NCBI GenBank assembly: GCA_035938175.1
Contig: DASZHD010000051.1
Coordinates: forward strand, 33,975-97,974
From: DASRDE01 sp035938175
Lineage (GTDB): Bacteria > Vulcanimicrobiota > Vulcanimicrobiia > Vulcanimicrobiales > Vulcanimicrobiaceae
Direction of reading: 5' to 3'
DNA: 64,000 bases
The position numbers were made by a program, and so were the translations under genes. The notes beneath the pieces were generated by a model. It was not told the origin of the DNA, searched no databases, and was given only the letters and a program-made list of their open reading frames with translations. Of this stretch, positions 53,673 through 62,748 are shown piece by piece (the stretch's first letter is position 1; every line of letters starts with the position of its first letter).

Positions 53673-54791
53673 TTACTCGTTCATCACACCCGCATAGTAC
53701 GTGTCGAACGCGCTCAGTAGGCCTTCGGCATTGGAATAGGGTCCGGGCGTATAGGCGCGAGATTGCAGCCCCAATTGCGTGAGCTCGTTCACGTGCCAAT
53801 CTTGGCGGTTCGTCAGATCCCAGAAGTCGACCGCGTCGCTCGCATCGAAGCCCGGCGCCGCCATCGTATCCGGATCGAATAGCCACGAGCACAGCACGCG
53901 CGTGCGATCGGCAGCAAGCGGCTGCGCGTAGTGCACCATCACGTAATCGGGATGCAAACTCAAGAGCATCGACGGAAAGACGGTGTAGTAATAGATGCGG
54001 TGCAGGTTTTCGCCGCGGACGGTTCCGAGCGGAGGCCGGTTCGTCGTTCCGGACATCGTCAGGCTGCCGCCGTGCTCGCGCATCTCCGAGTATCCGCCCA
54101 AGAACGGTCCCTCGAATAGATCGTTGCGGCCGCTGTCGGACGGCGAGAGTTTGTCCAGCTGCGGATGCACCAGCGGGCAATGGTAACATTCCGAATAGTT
54201 CAGAAAAACGAGCTTCCAGTTGCACGCGAGATCGTAGGTAATCGTTCTGGCCGCGCGCAGCCGTGAAATGTTCCAATCGCTGAAACGGCCGATAAGCGGT
54301 GCGAAGGCGTCTTCGAATGCCGGCGCGCCGGCCGCAAGGTTCACGAAGACGAACCCCTCGTACGTTGCAACGCGCACTTGATGCAAAGGAAACTCCGAGC
54401 GGTCGAATCCTTCAACCTCGTTCATGTTTCGCGCCGCTATCAGCTCGCCGTCCAAACCGTACGTCCATGCGTGGTACGGACACTGAATCGATCCCGTAAA
54501 ATGTCCGCTGTGCTCGAAACAAATGCGCGTTCCGCGGTGCCGGCAGACGTTGTAGAACGCACGCGGCGCGCCGGCTTTATCGCGGGTTACGATCAGATTT
54601 TCGCCCGCGATTTCCGCAAGGAAAAAGTCGCCTGCGCGTTCGATCTGTTCCGTACGCCCGACGCAAATCCAGCGCTTGGCAAAAATTTGCTCGCGCTCGC
54701 GTTCAAAGATCTCCGGTTGCGTGTACCAGCGGCTTTCCAGCGTCATCGCGTTGCCGTAAACGCGCGGTCTAGCGAACGTCGTCATGTGCAT
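53673..54791 (-). CDS. Rieske non-haem iron oxygenase, alpha subunit (betaine/choline monooxygenase-like)
   Basis: 372 residues. The Rieske cluster is CRHRG followed by CPYHAW (C-x-H, C-x2-H). The mononuclear iron site is NYSECYHCPLVHP (His, His) with a C-terminal Asp. Layout matches GbcA/CMO-type oxygenases, which N-demethylate or hydroxylate quaternary amines. It needs a flavin/ferredoxin reductase, not found in this window. First gene of the left operon, divergent from its paralogue at 54899. ATG 54785 is an alternative start. Confidence 0.9.
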   Translation of the reverse strand: MHMTTFARPRVYGNAMTLESRWYTQPEIFEREREQIFAKRWICVGRTEQIERAGDFFLAEIAGENLIVTRDKAGAPRAFYNVCRHRGTRICFEHSGHFTGSIQCPYHAWTYGLDGELIAARNMNEVEGFDRSEFPLHQVRVATYEGFVFVNLAAGAPAFEDAFAPLIGRFSDWNISRLRAARTITYDLACNWKLVFLNYSECYHCPLVHPQLDKLSPSDSGRNDLFEGPFLGGYSEMREHGGSLTMSGTTNRPPLGTVRGENLHRIYYYTVFPSMLLSLHPDYVMVHYAQPLAADRTRVLCSWLFDPDTMAAPGFDASDAVDFWDLTNRQDWHVNELTQLGLQSRAYTPGPYSNAEGLLSAFDTYYAGVMNE

Positions 54792-54898
54792 TCTACCTTC
54801 GTCGCAAGGTCGAGGATTCGCTTAGTGTTTGGGCGAACCTTCAGCGCTACCCCGTTTTTGTTCGGTTGTTCGCGCAAATTACCGAAAGAAGTTCGGCT

Positions 54899-55993
54899 AT
54901 GACTGCTTTGCAGCGTTCTCTTCCGAAAAGCGCGTACGTCGACGCCGCCTGGTACCAACGCGAACAGCGCGCGATTTTTTGGGATCAATGGGTGTATGCC
55001 GGGCGCACCGAGCTTTGGCCGGTTGCGGGTTCCTATCGCGTCCTCGATATCGCCGGCGAAAGCACGATCGTGATTCGCGGTTCGGACGGCGTTCTCTACG
55101 CACACGTTAATCTGTGCCGTCATCGCGGCAGCCGGCTCTTGTGCGGCGAAGGCACGCTGCGCGGCGCGATTCGCTGTCCGTATCATGGGTGGGCCTACAA
55201 CGCCGACGGCTCGCTGACCGCAGCGCCGTTCGTGCAATTCCAAGATATTCCCGAGGAAGCCAAACAGCTGTATCCCGTGCGCGTCTGCGAATGGGGCGGC
55301 TTCGTCTTCGTCCACCACACGCCCGGCGATGCCGGCACACGCGGCGGATCGCTGCACGATCACCTCGGGCGAATTCCCGATCGTCTGGCGCGGTATCCGC
55401 TGGCAGATTTGCGAATTGCGCGCAGCATTTCGTACGAGGTGCGTGCCAATTGGAAAGTGCTCCTGGAAAACTACAACGAGTGCTATCATTGCGCCAACGT
55501 GCATCCGGAGCTGTGCCGCGTCGTTCCGGCATTCAAACGCAACGGCGGCGCCGGCTTGGATTGGGAACACGGCATCGCCCATCGCGAAGGCGCGTTCACG
55601 TTCACGTTCTCCGGCACGACGGCGCGCGAACCGTTTCCCGGTCTGAACGAAAACGAACGCACGCGTCACAACGGGGAACTGATCTATCCGAATTTTCTTC
55701 TGAGTCTTTCAGCCGAACACGTCGCGGCGTTCCGGCTGTTTCCGGATGGGCCCCTGAAAACCCAGGTCATCTGCGATTTTCTCTTCCATCCGTCGGAAAT
55801 GGAAAAATCCACCTTCGATCCGTCGGATGCAGTTGATTTTTGGGATTTGGTGAACCGTCAGGATTGGGTAACGTGCGAACGCGTGCAGGACGGTATGCGC
55901 AGCCGCATGTTTGAATACGGATACTACGCACCGATGGAGGACGCGAGTCTGGACATTCGGCGGTACATCGCCGGCAGATTGGGCGACGCCTGA
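54899..55993 (+). CDS. Rieske non-haem iron oxygenase, alpha subunit (second copy)
   Basis: 364 residues from ATG 54899; the frame to 54866 lacks a better start. Rieske ligands CRHRG and CPYHGW; iron ligands in NYNECYHCANVHPEL. The C-terminal DAVDFWDLVNRQDW closely matches the divergent paralogue (DAVDFWDLTNRQDW), so the two are homologous enzymes with separate operons. Its stop overlaps the flavoenzyme start as TGATG. Confidence 0.9.
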   Translation: MTALQRSLPKSAYVDAAWYQREQRAIFWDQWVYAGRTELWPVAGSYRVLDIAGESTIVIRGSDGVLYAHVNLCRHRGSRLLCGEGTLRGAIRCPYHGWAYNADGSLTAAPFVQFQDIPEEAKQLYPVRVCEWGGFVFVHHTPGDAGTRGGSLHDHLGRIPDRLARYPLADLRIARSISYEVRANWKVLLENYNECYHCANVHPELCRVVPAFKRNGGAGLDWEHGIAHREGAFTFTFSGTTAREPFPGLNENERTRHNGELIYPNFLLSLSAEHVAAFRLFPDGPLKTQVICDFLFHPSEMEKSTFDPSDAVDFWDLVNRQDWVTCERVQDGMRSRMFEYGYYAPMEDASLDIRRYIAGRLGDA

Positions 55994-57153
55994 TGCGCGA
56001 GTTCGATGCCGTGGTGTTAGGCCTCGGCGGCATCGGCAGCGGCGCCGCGTATTGGCTTGCGAGACGCGGTGCACGCGTTTTGGGTTTGGAGCAATTTCAA
56101 CTCGGGCATGCGCGCGGCGAATCGCACGATCATTCGCGCATCATCCGGCTCTCGTATCATTCGCCCACGTACGTGCAGTTAGCGAAGTCCGCATATGCCG
56201 CGTGGGCGGAAGTCGAGGCGGAAGCGCGCATTCCTTTGGTCGTGAAAACCGGCGGGTTGGATCTGGGACCGCGCGACGGGGCGATTCCGCTGGACGGGTA
56301 TGCGGACGCGATGACGGCCTGCGGCGTGCCGTTCGAACGGCTTGGCGCATCCGAGATACGCGCTCGCTACCCGGCGTTTCACATCGGCGACGACGTGCAC
56401 GCTCTGTTTCAGGAAGATACCGGAATCGTCGCGGCAGAACGCGCGACGCATGCTCACCAGCGCTTGGCGCGGGAGATGGGCGCGGATTTGCGCGAGAACG
56501 TGCACGTGCGATCGATTCACAACCGCGGAGCCGAAGTCGAAATCGAGACCGATGGCGAACGGTTCTGCGCTGGACAATTGGTGATTGCGGCCGGTCCGTG
56601 GACGAACCACGCGCTCGCGCAGTTCGATATGCGGCTTCCACTGGAAATCACGAAGGAACAAGTGATGTATTTCCGGCCGGCGGCGCCCGAACCGTTCGTC
56701 ATCGGCCGTTTCCCGGTGTGGATTTGGATGGACGATCCCTCGTTTTACGGATTTCCGATCTTCGGCGAACCCGCCGTGAAAGTTACGCAGGACGCCGGCG
56801 GTCAGCCCGTCGATCCGGATACCCGCACGTACGAACCGGATCCGGCGATCGCGCAGCGCGTTACCGGTTTCTTGCATAAATATTTGCCGGCGGCGCTCGG
56901 TACGCTGCACTTGGTAAAGACGTGCCTGTACACGCTTACGCCGGATCGCGATTTCATCGTCGACACGCTGCCCGAGCATCCCAACGTGCACGTTGCAGTG
57001 GGTGCCGGACATGCGTTCAAATTTGCTTCGGTCATCGGCCGGATTCTGGCCGGGCTCGCCTGCGAGGGCGCGGGCGATGCGGACTTGCAACCATTTGCCC
57101 TCGACCGGCCGATTTTGCAGATGCAGTCGCCGCCGAAGACGTACATGGTTTAG
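55993..57153 (+). CDS. FAD-dependent amine oxidase, monomeric sarcosine oxidase family
   Basis: 386 residues. Rossmann motif VVLGLGGIGSGAAYWLARRG; substrate-domain segments SHDHSRIIRLSYHSP and AGPWTNHAL; VKTCLYTLTPDRDFIVD holds the Cys that in this family carries covalent FAD. Expected reaction: oxidation of an N-methyl amine to an aldehyde plus demethylated amine, forming H2O2. Located after a Rieske oxygenase and before a permease, it would complete stepwise demethylation (inference). Confidence 0.9.
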   Translation: MREFDAVVLGLGGIGSGAAYWLARRGARVLGLEQFQLGHARGESHDHSRIIRLSYHSPTYVQLAKSAYAAWAEVEAEARIPLVVKTGGLDLGPRDGAIPLDGYADAMTACGVPFERLGASEIRARYPAFHIGDDVHALFQEDTGIVAAERATHAHQRLAREMGADLRENVHVRSIHNRGAEVEIETDGERFCAGQLVIAAGPWTNHALAQFDMRLPLEITKEQVMYFRPAAPEPFVIGRFPVWIWMDDPSFYGFPIFGEPAVKVTQDAGGQPVDPDTRTYEPDPAIAQRVTGFLHKYLPAALGTLHLVKTCLYTLTPDRDFIVDTLPEHPNVHVAVGAGHAFKFASVIGRILAGLACEGAGDADLQPFALDRPILQMQSPPKTYMV

Positions 57154-57155
57154 CC

Positions 57156-58577
57156 GTGCAGCTGCGTCGAAGCCTTGGATTGTTCGACGTCGCACTCTTT
57201 TTCGTCGTTGCGTGCACGAATTTGCAATGGGTGGCGACGGCTGCAGCAGCCGGCGCCAGTTCGCTGAGCATTTGGGTTGTCGGATGCCTTGCGATGTTCA
57301 TACCGCTTTCGATTACCGTTACGTATTTGTCGGCGCGCTATCCGGAAGAAGGCGGCATGTATGTCTGGAGCAAGCACGCATTCGGGCGATTCGCCGGATT
57401 CATCACGGGCTGGACGTACTGGTGTTCAAATCTGCCGTATTTTCCGGCGCTGCTGTATTTCACGGCCGGAAACGCGTTGTATATTGCCGGAAGCGGCGCG
57501 CACGGGCTGAGCGGTTCGCCCGCCTACTACATCGGCGTTTCGCTGACCGGCTTTGCGCTTGCGACGATTGTAAACATCCTCGGCCTGGATATCGGCAAAT
57601 GGCTGAATAACGCGGGCGCGATCAGCCGTTGGTTCGTGACGCTCGTCCTGATTGGATTGGGCATTTTTGCGTGGTGGAAGTTCGGGTCGGCAACGCCGGT
57701 TACGGCCGCGACGCTGCGGCCGGGTGCGGACCTGAAAGATTTGATTTTCTGGTCGGTGATTGCATTTGCATGGACCGGTCCGGAAGCGGTCCCGTTCATG
57801 GCGGGCGAAATCAAAGAACCGCGCCGCACCATTCCACGGGGTTTGGCCTTAGCCGCTCCGGCGATCGCTGCTATCTACATCTTGGGTACGTTAAGCGTTC
57901 TCGTCGCGGTGCGTTCCTCGGCAGTCAATCCGCTATACGGCGTGATGCAGTCCATCGGCGCGATTTCCGGGCGTATGGGATGGCCCGCGCTGACCACCGT
58001 GTGCGGGGTGCTCGTAACACTCAGCTGCTTGGGCAGCGTCGCTTTGTGGCTCGGCGCGGTCGCGCGTATTCCGTTCGTCGCCGGCATCGACCACTATTTG
58101 CCGGAAGCATTCGGGCGCATGCATCCGCGCTGGAATTCGCCCGTCGCGGCGCTCGTCACACAGGCGGTCATCTCGGCTCTGTTTATTCTGGCCGGACAAG
58201 GCGGCACTTCGGTCAAGGGCGCGTACGAAGTGCTGGTCAGTTCGACCGTGCTGATAACGCTCGTTCCGTTCTTGTTGGTGTTCGCCGCGCCGCTGAAATT
58301 GCGCGCGCCGCTGCGCGTTTCGCTGTGCGCGGTTGTTGGGTTGTTCACAACGGGCTGCGCGCTCGTTCTCTCGCTCTTTCCGGCACAGGACGAGACCAAC
58401 AAGCCGCTCGCCGTCGCCAAGGTGCTCTTTCTGACGGCCGTGATGCTGGGCAGCGGGACGCTGTTCTATTATTGGAAGACGCGCGCCCTCGCACGGTCCG
58501 GGGAGGCGGCTCACGGCGACATACCCGAAAGCCCCGAGGAATCGAGCGCGGCATCGCCGGGCATAACGTCCGTATAG
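57156..58577 (+). CDS. APC-superfamily amino acid/amine permease
   Basis: 473 residues from GTG 57156, two bases after the flavoenzyme stop; the longer frame reaching 56922 is antisense noise. Twelve or so TM helices: FVVACTNLQWVATAAAAG opens the protein, then FIPLSITVTYLSARYPEEGG is the APC consensus stretch. FAWTGPEAVPFMAGEIKEPR is the typical mid-protein motif. Probably carries the substrate of the locus across the inner membrane. Transport specificity cannot be read from the sequence. Confidence 0.9.
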   Translation: MQLRRSLGLFDVALFFVVACTNLQWVATAAAAGASSLSIWVVGCLAMFIPLSITVTYLSARYPEEGGMYVWSKHAFGRFAGFITGWTYWCSNLPYFPALLYFTAGNALYIAGSGAHGLSGSPAYYIGVSLTGFALATIVNILGLDIGKWLNNAGAISRWFVTLVLIGLGIFAWWKFGSATPVTAATLRPGADLKDLIFWSVIAFAWTGPEAVPFMAGEIKEPRRTIPRGLALAAPAIAAIYILGTLSVLVAVRSSAVNPLYGVMQSIGAISGRMGWPALTTVCGVLVTLSCLGSVALWLGAVARIPFVAGIDHYLPEAFGRMHPRWNSPVAALVTQAVISALFILAGQGGTSVKGAYEVLVSSTVLITLVPFLLVFAAPLKLRAPLRVSLCAVVGLFTTGCALVLSLFPAQDETNKPLAVAKVLFLTAVMLGSGTLFYYWKTRALARSGEAAHGDIPESPEESSAASPGITSV

Positions 58578-58622
58578 TCCTTCTCAGAAACTCCACAGCC
58601 GCCCCATGCTACAACTACGCTG

Positions 58623-61600
58623 ATGCATCGCTTGCTTCGGGTATTTTCGGTTAGCCTGCTCCTGGTGCTGGGCGCGCTTTTGCCGGCGCGCGCGCAATCG
58701 GACACGGGCGAGATCGACATCTCGGTCCAGCAATCCAACAATAAGACGCCCGTCGTTTTGGCGCGCGTGTTGTTGGACGGCCCGGTGATCGCGAGCGAGT
58801 TTACCGGCGACAACGGTAAGGTCAAGTTCACCGACGTTCCGGACGGCATCTACCGGGCTCGGGTATTCGCTCGCGGTTTCCAGGCCGTCACGTCGGAGAG
58901 CTTCGAAGTGACGAACGGCAAAGTCGTCACCGTAAGTGTCGCTCTGGCGCTCTCTTCGAGTACTCAGCTCAAGACGATCGCTTCGGAAACCGTGAAATCC
59001 ACGGCGACGGTCTCCACGACCGCGATCGATCAAAATAGTGCCCAGCGCCGGCTTTCGGACACGCTGGCCGACGCGCTCGGCAAGCTTTCGGGCGTCACCG
59101 TATCCACGTCGAGCAGCGATAGCGATGCGACGCAGACCGTCTCACTCGAAGGCCAAGACGCCAGCCAAACCGCGCTTACGCTCGACGGCATTCCGCTGAA
59201 CGCGCCGGGAAGCGCGGGGGATCTGCGCGCGATCGGCACGGACTTGTTTACGCGTTCGTCGGTATCGTTCGGGCCGCAGATCGGCGGCTTGGCGGGCGGC
59301 GTGAATTTCTCCACTCTCGAGCCGACGCTGAGCTGGCAAAATGAGACGTCCGTTTCGGCCGGGTCGAACGGAAAGAACAATTATTCGTTCGGCGAGAGCG
59401 GCAGCATCGGAAAACTCGGGCTTGCCGTCATGCACTCGTACCGCATGTCGCCGAGTCTGCTCGACGGCATGCAGTTCTTGGACGCCAGCGGATTGGATTA
59501 CGCCCATCAGGGCGATAGTCAATCCATCGGTTCGATGGTAAAGCTGCGCTATCAAGCGGGAACCGCGCAGACGCTCACCGGCATGTTTTTGCAAAACGTC
59601 AACGGTTCGCAGTTGGTCTGCGCCCAGTTCACCGGCGACGTGCCGTGCGGCTACGGCCCGAATAATAGCAACGATAGCCGCTTTCAGGTCTATTCGCTCA
59701 CCGACAACGCCTTGGCCGGCGACACGCAGCTGCAAGCCAGCGTGTACGGAATGCACAGCTCCTCCACGCACGATTTGCTCGACCGGTATGTCGCAGGGAT
59801 TGCGGAACCGACGGGAACCGATCAGACGATGAACACCGACGGGTTCACGCTCAACGCTACGCTTCCGGCGCATCAGCGGCATACGATTTCGATCAACGGC
59901 TACACCACGAATAGTCAAAGCAGCTTCACGCCGCTCGTACCGCAAGCGCAGCCCTACGTGTTCCCGGTACAAGGGGCGTCCTATAGCGCCGTTACCGTCA
60001 ACGATAGTATCCGTTCCAATACGAAATTGCGCTTCAATACGTCGCTCGGCGTAAGCCACGCGTCGAATGCCCCGGGTTCGGTGCTCGCAGGCGTTTCCAC
60101 GCAATGGTCGCCGACGTCGAACGATACGTTGGCGGCGAGCTATAATCTCGGCGGCGAAGCGGCGCATCCGGGACGGTTCGGATTACTGACGGACCCGGAC
60201 CAACTCCGCTACGACTGCAGCGGCGACGTCGCTTACGGAAGCGCACCGGGCGATGAGCCGGGAGCAAGTTCCTCCACGTCCGCGCGGCTGAGCTACACGC
60301 ATCACAGCACGGCGGGTCTGGTGAGCGTGTCGCTGTACCGCCAAGCGCAGAACGACATCGTACTGCCGACGCAGGTGAACGGCTCCGTGTTGGTCGCCGG
60401 CAATATCTTTCCGCCGGGGTACTTCCAACAAGTCGCCGGCCAGTTTTTGACGCAATGCAATTTCCCGGCGAGCACCGACGTCGCGCAGAACACGTATTTT
60501 TCGACGCCGATTTCGGGCGTGCGCCGCATTTACGAAGGCGCGCAGCTCTCGGCATTCTACACCCTGGGACGCTTGGTGCTCGAGCCGTACTACGACGTGC
60601 AGGTTGCGAAGGCGCTGAGCGGCGACGTCCGGTTGAACAATGCGTATTCGATCACGATTCCAGGTGCCCAGTTGCCGAACGTCCCGCTGCACCGGGGCGG
60701 CATTACGCTCGACTACAAGGCGCCGCGATCCAACGTCGAGTGGCTTGCCGATGCCAACTACACGAGCGCGAACAATTCGCAAAATCTTCCCGCGTACGCT
60801 ACGGTGGACGCCGGCGTAAACGTTCACCTCTTGCGCGGCGATCTGACGTTCGCCGGAACGAACTTGTTCAATACCTATGCCGGCGTCTTTTCCGGTCCGC
60901 AATGGGCAGTACCGTACACGACGCTGGGCGGAAGCCAGGTTGCAACGATCGCGCGTCCGAACACGCCGCGCCAATTTTCGGTGACCTATACCGTGCGCAC
61001 GGGAAGCGGCGTGCCGTCCCAAGCGAATCAGCGTTCGTTGCTCGCGCAGACCGGCGAAGGCGACCAGCGCGGCGGCCGCGGTGGGTTCGGCCGCTTCATG
61101 GAACCGTTGCCGCAGACTCCGCCCGCCGATCCGTTTGCCGTGAATCAAACGCCGTTGTGTACGGCAGACGCGCAAAAGATCGCGCAGCCGATTTTGAGTG
61201 CGCTGAAGGCGTACGTGGCGCAGATTGACGCGTCGAAGACGTCAAACGGCTATCCCGACACGGTCGCGCCGTCCGCCATCCCGGGCGTCACGGTAACCTA
61301 TCACGGCATGAAATCCACGTATGCGCTGCAGATCGCCGTTTCGCAAACGGCGCAACTGCGTCCGATATTCGGCTGCTCGTCGTTCCACGTTGCGGACGAG
61401 CAGACGGCGCAACAACGGCAGCTGTTCATCCCATCGCAACCGGGCGGCATGTTCATGCGCCCGTCGGTAAACTTCATGCCGGCCGTCGGGCTCTACTTCG
61501 TACGCCGTCCGCCGCAGCCGGGCACCGAAAGCTTCCGGATGTACAAGTTGCCGCAAACGCCGCCGAAGATGCCGTTTGCGCTGATGAAGAGCCCGGCATG

Positions 61601-61910
61601 CACCAGCGACATGCGCGCGGCGGCGCAAACCGCGCTCGCGCAATTGCAGTCGCACTTTGCAACGAACGCGGCAGCACCGGCGTGGACGATCACGCCTCAC
61701 GCGGTCGCGAACGGCACGTGGTATTCGCTCGAAGCAGCGGACGTGGCAACGATTCCGGCGGTAATCAGTTGCGGACGCGTTGCCGCAGCAGCCAAAGACG
61801 ATCTCACGAAGCTCGGGCTCGACGGTTCGCCGCCGCCGACGCTGAACTACTCGCCGAACGTGGGACTCTATATCATGATGCGGCAGCGCCCGGCGCCGCC
61901 ACCGCAATAG
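58623..61910 (+). CDS. TonB-dependent receptor with duplicated C-terminal extension
   Basis: 1095 residues. Signal peptide to PARAQ, CarboxypepD_reg-like domain (about 28-115), plug (about 135-240; VSLEGQDASQTALTLDGIPL) and barrel ending near residue 796 (RQFSVTYTVRTGSG). An additional 295 residues follow, composed of two copies of a unit: each starts LPQTPP with PFA and CT-D, and ends with NFMPAVGLYFVRR or NYSPNVGLYIMMR. Such extensions are unusual and their cellular side is unclear. Last gene of the right operon; imports the same or a related ligand as the left receptor (inference). Confidence 0.9.
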   Translation: MHRLLRVFSVSLLLVLGALLPARAQSDTGEIDISVQQSNNKTPVVLARVLLDGPVIASEFTGDNGKVKFTDVPDGIYRARVFARGFQAVTSESFEVTNGKVVTVSVALALSSSTQLKTIASETVKSTATVSTTAIDQNSAQRRLSDTLADALGKLSGVTVSTSSSDSDATQTVSLEGQDASQTALTLDGIPLNAPGSAGDLRAIGTDLFTRSSVSFGPQIGGLAGGVNFSTLEPTLSWQNETSVSAGSNGKNNYSFGESGSIGKLGLAVMHSYRMSPSLLDGMQFLDASGLDYAHQGDSQSIGSMVKLRYQAGTAQTLTGMFLQNVNGSQLVCAQFTGDVPCGYGPNNSNDSRFQVYSLTDNALAGDTQLQASVYGMHSSSTHDLLDRYVAGIAEPTGTDQTMNTDGFTLNATLPAHQRHTISINGYTTNSQSSFTPLVPQAQPYVFPVQGASYSAVTVNDSIRSNTKLRFNTSLGVSHASNAPGSVLAGVSTQWSPTSNDTLAASYNLGGEAAHPGRFGLLTDPDQLRYDCSGDVAYGSAPGDEPGASSSTSARLSYTHHSTAGLVSVSLYRQAQNDIVLPTQVNGSVLVAGNIFPPGYFQQVAGQFLTQCNFPASTDVAQNTYFSTPISGVRRIYEGAQLSAFYTLGRLVLEPYYDVQVAKALSGDVRLNNAYSITIPGAQLPNVPLHRGGITLDYKAPRSNVEWLADANYTSANNSQNLPAYATVDAGVNVHLLRGDLTFAGTNLFNTYAGVFSGPQWAVPYTTLGGSQVATIARPNTPRQFSVTYTVRTGSGVPSQANQRSLLAQTGEGDQRGGRGGFGRFMEPLPQTPPADPFAVNQTPLCTADAQKIAQPILSALKAYVAQIDASKTSNGYPDTVAPSAIPGVTVTYHGMKSTYALQIAVSQTAQLRPIFGCSSFHVADEQTAQQRQLFIPSQPGGMFMRPSVNFMPAVGLYFVRRPPQPGTESFRMYKLPQTPPKMPFALMKSPACTSDMRAAAQTALAQLQSHFATNAAAPAWTITPHAVANGTWYSLEAADVATIPAVISCGRVAAAAKDDLTKLGLDGSPPPTLNYSPNVGLYIMMRQRPAPPPQ

Positions 61911-61929
61911 TCATGGTGAGCGCTACTTC

Positions 61930-62135
61930 GTCATCCTGAGGTATCGAAGGACCCTGAGGAATCGCAGGGCACTTCTCTCCTCGTCACCGCGCCCGACGTT
62001 TCGCGCTCCGTGCGAAACGCCGGCCTACTGAATTGAGCGCTTCAACGCACATCCATGTCTAGGCGCTCAATTCAGATGGTTACGAGGAGAGAGGTGCCCT
62101 TCGATTCCTCGGATCCTTCGATTCCTCAGGATGAC
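61930..62135. mobile_element. MITE-like palindromic repeat, copy 2
   Basis: Same architecture as 43476-43732 without the tandem doubling: terminal GTCATCCTGAGG with complement CCTCAGGATGAC, hairpin GACGTTTCGC/GCGAAACGCC, and the central 13-bp stem (62028-62040 with 62063-62075). It occupies the gap between a receptor gene and the glycosylase gene. No ORF inside. Confidence 0.8.
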
Positions 62136-62146
62136 ACTGTGAGCGA

Positions 62147-62662
62147 TCAAAATTCCGTCGAAGTCCCCGCCGCCCGTGCCCGCTCCACCATTTCCTTCAT
62201 CCGCGGGTGATCGCCGGGAATCGTTTGCACCCACGCCTCGAATTTCGGCACGGGCTCGCGCACGCGAAATAAAAAATACCAAACGTTCATCTCGCCCATG
62301 AACTTGAAGTTCCGGCGAATGTCGTTCGCCAACGCCTTATAGTTGGGAAACGATCGAAGATAGGTTGCGAAACCGCCGCGCGCGCGATCGAGTTCCAAGA
62401 TCTTTTGCGCATTGGCGATCGTCGCACGGATTTTTCGAGCGCTGTGCAAAATGCCGTCATCGTGCATCAAGCGGTCGACGTCCCCTTCGGTATACGCTGC
62501 GACGCGTTCGCAATCGAAACCCTCGAAGGCGTTGACGAAGCCTTCCCAGCGCTGCGCGATCGACGCCCAACTCAAGCCCGCCTGAAATACGGCGCGCGTC
62601 ATTACGTCCAGGTAGTCCCCTAAACGCCCGGGCGTGACCTGATCGGGGATCGTATTCGCCAT
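62147..62662 (-). CDS. DNA-3-methyladenine glycosylase I-like (HhH) protein
   Basis: 171 residues of the Tag superfamily: FQAGLSWASIAQRWEGFVNA, then DDGILHSARKIRATIANAQK, then MNVWYFLFRVR. Expected role: base-excision removal of alkylated adenine. It is slightly short but retains the helix-hairpin core. It begins 86 bases from the divergent ATPase gene. Confidence 0.85.
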   Translation of the reverse strand: MANTIPDQVTPGRLGDYLDVMTRAVFQAGLSWASIAQRWEGFVNAFEGFDCERVAAYTEGDVDRLMHDDGILHSARKIRATIANAQKILELDRARGGFATYLRSFPNYKALANDIRRNFKFMGEMNVWYFLFRVREPVPKFEAWVQTIPGDHPRMKEMVERARAAGTSTEF

Positions 62663-62748
62663 GACCGTATTTTCTTCGAGGCATGCCGTTTTGCTTTACG
62701 GAGGGGCCGCCGCAAGAAACCGGTCTCACTGGTCGAAGCTAGCGAGGC

